Shown here: positions 1-4,660 of the stretch, piece by piece | Position numbering within the stretch: position 1 is the stretch's first letter | Layout of the letters: each line of letters starts with the position of its first letter | Assembly: GCA_030604545.1 (NCBI GenBank) | Contig: JAUVVS010000094.1 | Span: forward strand, 1-7,346 | Source: Deltaproteobacteria bacterium | GTDB lineage: Bacteria; Desulfobacterota; Desulfobacteria; Desulfobacterales; JAUVVS01 | Direction: 5' to 3' | DNA length: 7,346 nucleotides | Translations under genes and position numbers: made by a program | Notes under the pieces: model-generated | The model's database searches: none | What the model saw: only the letters and a program-made list of their open reading frames with translations | Told to the model about the DNA's origin: nothing

Positions 1-177
1 CTCTGTCTTCTGCCCTCTGTCTTCTGCCCTCTGTCTTCTGCCCTCTGTCTTCTGCCCTCTGTCTTCTGCCCTCTGTCTTCTGCCCTCTGTCTTCTGTCCT
101 CTGTCCTCTGTCTTCTGTCTTCTGTCCTCTGCCCTCTGTCTTCTGTCCTCTGCCCTCTGTCTTCTGATAACTGATCA
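1..177. repeat. Heptad tandem repeat array (CTGNNNN phase)
   Basis: The array is built of 7-bp units. In one phase, positions 1-161 are exactly 23 copies of YTCTGYC. The first six 14-bp double units (1-84) are identical, and later units vary between CTCTGTC, TTCTGTC and CTCTGCC. Read in the CTGNNNN phase, the pattern decays into CTGATAA and CTGATCA and ends at 177, which is the last base of the birA stop codon on the opposite strand. The left edge is cut by the window, so true length is unknown. Such arrays are typical slipped-strand, copy-number-variable intergenic DNA. No function is evident. A transcript reading out of birA would carry a purine-rich repeat with no hairpin terminator. Confidence 0.97.
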
Positions 178-1095
178 AGTATGAAAACAATCCCCATATA
201 TCACCCTTTTTGTTGACCCATCTTCAAGCCCTAATACCAGTGCGCCGTTTTCATCAACATCAATTGCAAAACCTTCTGATACCTCATGGTTGGCAACGAT
301 CTTGACATACCTGTTCAGGGTCAATGTATATTGCTTCCATTCAGAAATCACATTATCCAAAGTGACGTTATTAAGCCGCTTTTCAAATTCTTCAAGATAT
401 CGCGCGAGTATCTCCTTTTTTGAGATTTCCCTTCCCAATACCTTCTTTAATGAATCGGCCATCGGTTCTTCGGAAGTCGGATCATTATTCACATTTATGC
501 CTAGGCCGATATTTAAAAAAGTAATCATATCGGCTTCAGCCTCCATTTCCGAGAGCATTCCAGAAATCTTTTTGCCATCCACCAGGATATCGTTGGGCCA
601 TTTTACCATGGCTTTTATCCCGAACATATTTCGCAAGATTTGAGCGAGAACAAGCGAAGCAGAAAAGTTGATTTTAAAGCTCACAACAGGGGAAATTTTT
701 GGTCTAAGTACAATGGTAAAATATAGTCCCCCTTCCGAAGAAAACCATATCCTCTTCAAACGCCCTCGGCCTTTTTTCTGACGTCCAGCGACCACCACGG
801 TAAAGTCAGGGCAACCCTTCCTTGCTAAATCTTTTGCAACATCCATCGTAGAGGTTACTTCGGAAAAATAGTGAATTTGTGACTCTCTTTCCGGAAATTC
901 CCACGAGAAAGGAATATCAGGAGAATTTATAAGCCGGTATCCTTTTGGCGTTCCAATGATACTATATCCGGATTCCCGGAGCCTGCGTATGTGCTTCCAG
1001 ATGGAAACCCTTGTAATACCAAGTTCAGAACTGAGCATTTCTCCGGAAACGACTTCATTCTCTTTTCTTAATATCTTAAGTATTTGACCCTTCAT
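175..1095 (-). CDS. birA: Bifunctional biotin--[acetyl-CoA-carboxylase] ligase / biotin operon repressor BirA
   Basis: This 306-residue cytoplasmic enzyme activates biotin with ATP to biotinyl-AMP and transfers it to the acceptor lysine of biotin carboxyl carrier domains. An N-terminal winged helix (about residues 1-60, with the recognition-helix segment TRVSIWKHIRRLR at 28-40) marks it as the group II type that also binds DNA. The catalytic domain shows TSTM (81-84), the biotinyl-AMP loop GRGRLKRIW (109-117), KWPNDIL (165-171) and KKISGML (175-181). A small C-terminal BPL_C domain covers about 262-305. Length matches E. coli BirA (about 320). The start is the ATG at 1093-1095, preceded by only a weak purine stretch (AGAAG), but the HTH begins straight after it, so an internal start would damage the domain. 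It is monocistronic here, with no biotin synthesis genes nearby. A candidate self-operator lies 13-43 bp upstream. Confidence 0.96.
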   Translation of the reverse strand: MKGQILKILRKENEVVSGEMLSSELGITRVSIWKHIRRLRESGYSIIGTPKGYRLINSPDIPFSWEFPERESQIHYFSEVTSTMDVAKDLARKGCPDFTVVVAGRQKKGRGRLKRIWFSSEGGLYFTIVLRPKISPVVSFKINFSASLVLAQILRNMFGIKAMVKWPNDILVDGKKISGMLSEMEAEADMITFLNIGLGINVNNDPTSEEPMADSLKKVLGREISKKEILARYLEEFEKRLNNVTLDNVISEWKQYTLTLNRYVKIVANHEVSEGFAIDVDENGALVLGLEDGSTKRVIYGDCFHT

Positions 1096-1107
1096 TTTCT
1101 ATACTTC

Positions 1108-1138
1108 TGGTTAGCCTATTAAGTTTATTGGTTAACGA
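1108..1138 (-). promoter_or_regulatory. Candidate BirA operator (autoregulation)
   Basis: On the minus strand the imperfect palindrome reads TCGTTAACC, 13 bases, GGCTAACCA. Against the known BirA half-sites TTGTTAACC/GGTTAACAA it matches 8 of 9 and 7 of 9. It sits just upstream of birA, where a repressor would cover the promoter -10 region and transcription start. The 13-base spacer is slightly shorter than the roughly 14-16 bases I recall for described BirA sites, which lowers confidence. The HTH of the adjacent BirA supports the idea. Confidence 0.42.
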
Positions 1139-1157
1139 AATTGCCGAAGCTTGTCAA
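1129..1157 (-). promoter_or_regulatory. Candidate birA promoter (perfect -35, poor -10)
   Basis: The minus strand carries a perfect TTGACA (complement of 1152-1157). With a 17-base spacer the -10 hexamer would be TAACCA (1129-1134), which matches TATAAT only at the first two bases and overlaps the candidate BirA operator. A better hexamer, TAAACT (1122-1127), is too far away at 24 bases. The -35 begins 9 bp from the inverted-repeat element, so insertion of that element defined the upstream border of this promoter. Confidence 0.33.
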
Positions 1158-1165
1158 TCATATTA

Positions 1166-1368
1166 TGAGACCTTTGCAAAACGCCCCCTTTTGCCCAATT
1201 TCTGTGCCTGCCCCGTGAAATGCGGAGCCTATTTCTCTGGGGTCAGGCTCAACATTTTGCACGAAGTGAAGCTTTAGCGCTATCCTCAAAATACTCAATG
1301 TATTCCTGTGGTTAAAATTTTCGCCTTCCTTGAATTTGAACAAAATTGAGCATTTTTCAAAGGTCTCA
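1166..1368. mobile_element. MITE-like non-autonomous insertion element with terminal inverted repeats
   Basis: The ends are inverted copies: GAGACCTTTGCAAAACGC at 1167-1184 and, on the other strand, GAGACCTTTGAAAAATGC at 1367-1350. They match at 16 of 18 positions, 10 of them unbroken. One more complementary pair (T1166/A1368) extends this outward. The interior differs from its surroundings: 1181-1250 is about 59% G+C, while the spacer at 1561-1660 is 18%. An internal inverted repeat pairs GCCTGCCCC (1206-1214) with GGGGTCAGGC (1239-1248). No transposase is encoded. The GAGACC-type ends resemble IS5/IS4-like DDE transposon ends as I remember them, but the family is not established. I could not find a clear target-site duplication, so it may be an old insertion or have different true ends. 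Confidence 0.62.
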
Positions 1369-1497
1369 CTTTAAAAGACGCCAAAACTCAGGAAAGAACT
1401 GGTTAACTTTACAACTCTTTGAAAAAATGGATCTTTTAATACATGGCATTTTGACATAAGTCAGACAAAAAAACAAGAAAAAAATTATCTAAAACGA

Positions 1498-1535
1498 TAT
1501 ATGATGAATTCGTCTTTTTACGAATTCATCATATA
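1498..1535. other. Perfect 16-bp inverted repeat / hairpin
   Basis: The arms 1498-1513 and 1520-1535 pair without a mismatch around a 6-base loop (CTTTTT at 1514-1519). Only 4 of 16 pairs are G:C, and each arm contains GAATTC. A T6 run (1547-1552) follows 11 bases later on the plus strand, and T-rich sequence follows at a distance on the minus strand, so it is not a classical intrinsic terminator in either direction. It ends 18 bp before the -35 of the dksA operon promoter, a position that would also suit a palindromic operator. Confidence 0.88.
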
Positions 1536-1553
1536 ATAAACAACAATTTTTTC

Positions 1554-1582
1554 TTTACATATAAATAGACTTATGCTATAAA
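1554..1582 (+). promoter_or_regulatory. Sigma70-type extended -10 promoter of the dksA operon
   Basis: TTTACA (1554-1559, 5 of 6 to TTGACA) is followed after exactly 17 bases by TATAAA (1577-1582, 5 of 6 to TATAAT). A TGC at 1574-1576 supplies the extended -10 TGn element. Start of transcription is expected near 1589, giving a leader of about 100 nt before dksA. It is the best promoter match I found in this spacer. Confidence 0.6.
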
Positions 1583-1675
1583 AATAGGTTTTACTAAAAT
1601 ATTAATAATACTATCTTAAACGTAATTATTTAGATTTTTTACTATCTTTTTACCTCTAACTTCTCTTTGTGCATT

Positions 1676-1681
1676 AAAAGG
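1676..1681 (+). promoter_or_regulatory. Ribosome binding site of dksA
   Basis: AAAAGG lies 6 bases before the ATG at 1688. It decides the start: the reading frame is open back to a TTG at 1667, but that codon has no Shine-Dalgarno match, and the extra seven residues do not belong to the DksA family. Confidence 0.6.
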
Positions 1682-1687
1682 CTAATC

Positions 1688-2050
1688 ATGAAAGATAAAG
1701 ATATTAAATATTTTAAAGAACTTTTAGAAAATCGCATAGAAGAACTTTTGGCACAGGCTGATGATACTGTCTCAGGTATGATATCGCCAAAAGAAAATCT
1801 TCCGGATCCTACTGATCGAGCTCTGCTGGAAGCAAACCGAAATTTTATGCTTCGAATAAGAGATAGGGAGGGCAAGCTCATAAAAAAGATTAACAAAACT
1901 CTTGAACGTATTGAAAACAAAACATTTGGAGTTTGTGAAGTTTGTGGTGAAGACATCTCCCTAAAACGCTTAAAGGCAAGACCGGTTACTGCTCAATGTA
2001 TTGATTGTAAAACAAAAGAGGAGGCTTTAGAAAAAGCCCTTGGATTATAA
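1688..2050 (+). CDS. dksA: RNA polymerase-binding transcription factor DksA
   Basis: This 120-residue factor enters the RNA polymerase secondary channel and, with ppGpp, lowers rRNA promoter activity while activating amino-acid biosynthesis promoters. The sequence shows the coiled-coil hairpin (about 5-75) with the functional tip motif DPTDRA (D40, D43, A45), equivalent to the DxxDxA of E. coli DksA. Behind it come RIRDREGKLIKKI (57-69) and a complete C4 zinc finger C83-x2-C86-x17-C104-x2-C107 inside KARPVTAQCIDC. It lacks the long N-terminal extension of E. coli DksA (151 residues), as is usual outside gammaproteobacteria. With all four cysteines and both acidic tip residues present it should be active. 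It opens the operon, and its last 11 bp overlap the next gene. TraR-like proteins are shorter and lack the full coiled coil, so DksA is preferred. Confidence 0.95.
   Translation: MKDKDIKYFKELLENRIEELLAQADDTVSGMISPKENLPDPTDRALLEANRNFMLRIRDREGKLIKKINKTLERIENKTFGVCEVCGEDISLKRLKARPVTAQCIDCKTKEEALEKALGL
2018..2024 (+). promoter_or_regulatory. Probable ribosome binding site of the PHP gene, inside dksA
   Basis: GAGGAGG is a strong Shine-Dalgarno match within the dksA coding region. It stands 15 bases before the TTG at 2040, longer than the usual 5-10. An in-frame TAG at 2028-2030 rules out any earlier start, so either the long spacing is tolerated or the gene depends on translational coupling with dksA. 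Confidence 0.45.
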
Positions 2051-2918
2051 TAACAATGTAGGGATTGACCTTCACATCCATTCAACCGCTTCAGATGGGA
2101 CACTAACACCATTTGAAATCCTTAATATAGCTCAAAAACTTAACCTCGGGGCTATTTCTATTACAGATCATGATACTATCGATGGCTCAAAAGAAGCCCT
2201 TCGGATAGGTATGCCTTCCCCCCTAAGATTCTTAACCGGTGTTGAAATAAGTGTATCTTCCCCTCAACCCTTGCTCTATTCAGAAAGCATTCATATTTTA
2301 GGTTATTCTATCAATCTTGATGACCCTATTTTAAATCATACACTTGAGGTTCTTCAAGAAGCTAGAAAAAACAGAAATCCACAAATTTTAGAGCGTCTTA
2401 ATAATCTAGGGATCGATATCACGTTTAATGATATCCTGAAGGAAGCCGGAGATGGTCAGGTTGGAAGACCTCACATTGCCCAAAGCATGGTAAATAAAGG
2501 TTTTGTCAAATCGATTGATGAAGCATTTATCAACTATTTGGGAAAGGGAAAACCGGCATATGTTGATAAATTTCGCGTTGATTGCTCTAAGGCTATAAAA
2601 ATAATACTGGATTCAGGAGGATTTCCAGTACTGGCCCATCCCATTCTTATTAAAACTAAAAACGATAACATCTTAGAAGATCTGGTTGTTACTTTAAAGA
2701 CCATGGGATTAAAAGGAATAGAAGTCTATTATCCCCAACACTCTCCCGATAATATTGCCTATTATACTAAGCTTGCAAAACGATACGGCCTGTTGATGAC
2801 TGGTGGTACAGACTTTCACGGTTCTTTAAAACCAGACATAAAAATTGGATTGGGAAATGGTGATTTTTTTGTACCTTATGAGCTTTATGAAAAGTTAGTC
2901 AAAAGATGGAAAAAATAG
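2040..2918 (+). CDS. PHP-domain phosphoesterase, YciV/TrpH (RNase AM) family
   Basis: This 292-residue protein has a polymerase-and-histidinol-phosphatase metal-dependent fold. Visible metal-ligand motifs are DLHIHST (10-16; H12, H14), D19, ITDHD (41-45), GVEI (67-70; E69), IHILGY (84-89; H85), LAHP (198-201; H200) and TDFHG (257-261; D258, H260). The family segment GRPHIA (142-147) followed by NYLGKGKPAYV (165-175) is specific to the YciV/TrpH group. Members hydrolyse 3',5'-nucleoside bisphosphates and act as 5'-3' exoribonucleases; E. coli RNase AM matures rRNA 5' ends. The substrate here is inferred. The start is a TTG overlapping dksA by 11 bp. An in-frame stop lies 10 bp upstream, and the metal motif begins by residue 10, so no later start is possible. 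The 3' end overlaps rnc by 13 bp. Histidinol phosphatase and PolC-type PHP proteins fit less well. Confidence 0.92.
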   Translation: MDYNNNVGIDLHIHSTASDGTLTPFEILNIAQKLNLGAISITDHDTIDGSKEALRIGMPSPLRFLTGVEISVSSPQPLLYSESIHILGYSINLDDPILNHTLEVLQEARKNRNPQILERLNNLGIDITFNDILKEAGDGQVGRPHIAQSMVNKGFVKSIDEAFINYLGKGKPAYVDKFRVDCSKAIKIILDSGGFPVLAHPILIKTKNDNILEDLVVTLKTMGLKGIEVYYPQHSPDNIAYYTKLAKRYGLLMTGGTDFHGSLKPDIKIGLGNGDFFVPYELYEKLVKRWKK

Positions 2919-3601
2919 ATATTCGTGAATTAGAAGCAAAACTTTTATATGAATTCAAAGACAAATCGCTGCTTAACGAAGCTTTGTGTCATAGCTCTTT
3001 TGTAAACGAACAAATAAATTCCAGCTTGGCAGATAATGAACGTCTTGAATTTCTGGGTGATGCAGTTTTAAACCTTATTGTGGGACATATTCTCATGAAG
3101 CGCTTTCCCGACTTAAAGGAGGGTGACTTGTCAAGAATGCGTGCCAATCTGGTAAATGAATCACAGCTTGCAGAGATTGCTCGTACCATAGATCTTGGTT
3201 CTTATATACTACTTGGTAAAGGAGAGATTCAGACAAAGGGCAAGGAAAAAAATTCCATCTTGGCCGACACATTCGAAGCTGTTATTGCCGCTATTTATAT
3301 AGATGATGATTTCGATGCTGCATTTAAAATCATTGATAACCATTTTGCAACCAAGCTCAATTCAATTACAATATCAACTGCAAATCGAGATTACAAAGGT
3401 AAGCTTCAGGAGCTTGTCCAGACGACCCATAAGGTTATACCTTCTTACAGAGTTGTTTATGAAAGTGGTCCAGACCACGACAAAACCTTTAATGTAAAAG
3501 TAACAGTCTGTGAACTACAAGCTGAGGGCACAGGAAGGAGCAAAAAGGCGGCTGAACAGAATGCCGCAAGGAAAGCCCTTGAAATTTTATTTGCGGAATA
3601 A
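2906..3601 (+). CDS. rnc: Ribonuclease III
   Basis: This 231-residue endonuclease cuts double-stranded RNA, including the stems of pre-rRNA and structured mRNAs, as a homodimer. The catalytic domain (about 5-150) carries the signature NERLEFLGDAVL (44-55), giving acidic residues E45, E48 and D52. The second metal cluster is ADTFEA (120-125; D121, E124), and the equivalent of E. coli E65 lies in KEGDLSRMRA (71-80). The C-terminal dsRNA-binding domain (about 161-230) starts at DYKGKLQELVQ and ends with GTGRSKKAAEQNAA. Length matches the family (about 225-240), and all catalytic residues are present. The ATG at 2906 lies inside the end of the PHP gene (13 bp overlap), with a weak Shine-Dalgarno, which suggests translational coupling. 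Unlike the common rnc-era order, era does not follow here. Confidence 0.98.
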   Translation: MEKIDIRELEAKLLYEFKDKSLLNEALCHSSFVNEQINSSLADNERLEFLGDAVLNLIVGHILMKRFPDLKEGDLSRMRANLVNESQLAEIARTIDLGSYILLGKGEIQTKGKEKNSILADTFEAVIAAIYIDDDFDAAFKIIDNHFATKLNSITISTANRDYKGKLQELVQTTHKVIPSYRVVYESGPDHDKTFNVKVTVCELQAEGTGRSKKAAEQNAARKALEILFAE

Positions 3602-3607
3602 AGACAT

Positions 3608-4660
3608 ATGGGAAGCTTTAAAAAGCATTTTATAATCCCAGTCTTCTTACCTAATGTCGGCTGTCCTCACCAGTGTGTTTTCTGTAACCAGTCGGCTATC
3701 ACCGGCAAAAAGCGAAATCTACCTTCACCCAAACAAATTCACTCCTGGATAAATGAGTTTCTTAAATATAAAGGGGAAAAAAGAAATAAGGTTCAGATCT
3801 CATTTTATGGGGGAAATTTTCTGGGACTCAAAAGGAATCATATACAATCTTTACTCCATGAAGCCACAAAATTTGTTCAGTCAGGGACGGTTGGCAGCAT
3901 CAGGTTTTCCACACGTCCTGATACCATAGACAAAGAGCGCCTTGATAGTATTAAAGATTTTCCGGTTTCGACAATTGAACTTGGCGTCCAATCTATGGAT
4001 GATCAAGTACTATCAATGTCTCAACGGGGTCATACATCCTTAGACACTGAAAAAGCAGTCAACCTGCTAAAAAAGGAAAAATATGAGATAGGCTTGCAGA
4101 TGATGGTGGGACTGCCCGGTGATGATGAGTCTAAATCACTTGCCAGTGGCCGAAAAATTGCAGATCTTTCTCCTGATTTTGTGAGAATTTATCCCACAGT
4201 TGTCCTTGGAAACAGTCTACTTGCAAAGTGGTATAAAAGCGGAAATTATACACCATTGACCCTAGATGCATGTATTTCACTCGTTAAAAAATTGTACCTT
4301 TTATTTAAAAAAAGAAATATCCAAGTTATACGTATGGGGCTTCAGATCTCCAAGGATCTAGAAAAATATGCAACAATTATTGCAGGCCCGTATCATCCCG
4401 CTTTCGGACATCTTGTCTATTCAGAGATCTTTTTTGATATGGCCGTCGCTATAATAAAATCTGAAAAAGCCCTGCCTGAAATTCTTTTCGTCAAAGTTAA
4501 TCCTAAAAGCATCTCCAAAATGAGAGGCTTAAAAAACAAAAATATTATCACCCTAAAAAAAGATTTTAATATAAAATCACTTAAAATTATTTCGGACCCT
4601 TCCCTTGCAGAAGACAGTTTGACAATTACAGATTCTCCTCCTTCTTTTAAGCAAGAGTGA
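3608..4660 (+). CDS. Elp3-like radical SAM protein without acetyltransferase domain
   Basis: This 350-residue protein has a radical S-adenosylmethionine core with the cluster motif C19-P-H-Q-C23-V-F-C26 (CxxxCxxC), a glycine motif SFYGGN (65-70), STRPD (101-105), IELGVQSMDDQVL (123-135) and MMVGLPGD (165-172). These are features of the Elp3/YhcC branch. The C-terminal part contains AGPYHPAFGHLVYSE (259-273), recalling a short Elp3-like family found beside rnc in some other bacteria, notably clostridia (from memory). No GNAT acetyltransferase domain follows, so it cannot be a complete tRNA-acetylating Elp3. A tRNA or other RNA modification role is plausible but unproven. The ATG at 3608 follows the rnc stop by 6 bp, with GGAA (3595-3598) as a possible Shine-Dalgarno. 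The TGA ends exactly where the stop of the opposing gene begins. Confidence 0.87.
   Translation: MGSFKKHFIIPVFLPNVGCPHQCVFCNQSAITGKKRNLPSPKQIHSWINEFLKYKGEKRNKVQISFYGGNFLGLKRNHIQSLLHEATKFVQSGTVGSIRFSTRPDTIDKERLDSIKDFPVSTIELGVQSMDDQVLSMSQRGHTSLDTEKAVNLLKKEKYEIGLQMMVGLPGDDESKSLASGRKIADLSPDFVRIYPTVVLGNSLLAKWYKSGNYTPLTLDACISLVKKLYLLFKKRNIQVIRMGLQISKDLEKYATIIAGPYHPAFGHLVYSEIFFDMAVAIIKSEKALPEILFVKVNPKSISKMRGLKNKNIITLKKDFNIKSLKIISDPSLAEDSLTITDSPPSFKQE

Larger units (their letters stand above)
1369..1687. other. A+T-rich spacer upstream of the dksA operon
   Basis: This non-coding stretch has no credible ORF or RNA gene. It contains a perfect hairpin (1498-1535), the likely operon promoter (1554-1582) and about 100 bp of leader before dksA. 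Positions 1561-1660 are 18% G+C. An isolated TTGACA at 1451-1456 has no -10 at a usable distance. A second GGTTAAC at 1401-1407 has no partner half-site. Confidence 0.7.

Noticed and set aside
1..161. CRISPR array
   Set aside because: Units are contiguous 7- or 14-bp repeats without unique spacers.
1158..1343. 61-codon minus-strand ORF across most of the inverted-repeat element
   Set aside because: It spans the left terminal inverted repeat, has no convincing ribosome binding site and no recognisable domain; the frame is better explained by the repeat element itself.
1401..1407. Second GGTTAAC as another BirA half-site
   Set aside because: No inverted partner lies within 20 bases on either side.
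1451..1456. TTGACA as a -35 for a small RNA or the dksA operon
   Set aside because: At 15-19 bases downstream there is only A-rich sequence with no -10-like hexamer.
1667..1687. Upstream TTG start giving a 127-residue DksA
   Set aside because: No Shine-Dalgarno precedes it, the extra residues (with an additional cysteine) are unlike the family, and the ATG at 1688 has AAAAGG at 6 bases.
1642..1956. Minus-strand ORF of 104 codons opposite dksA
   Set aside because: Antisense shadow of a clearly conserved gene; low-complexity serine-rich translation with no domain.
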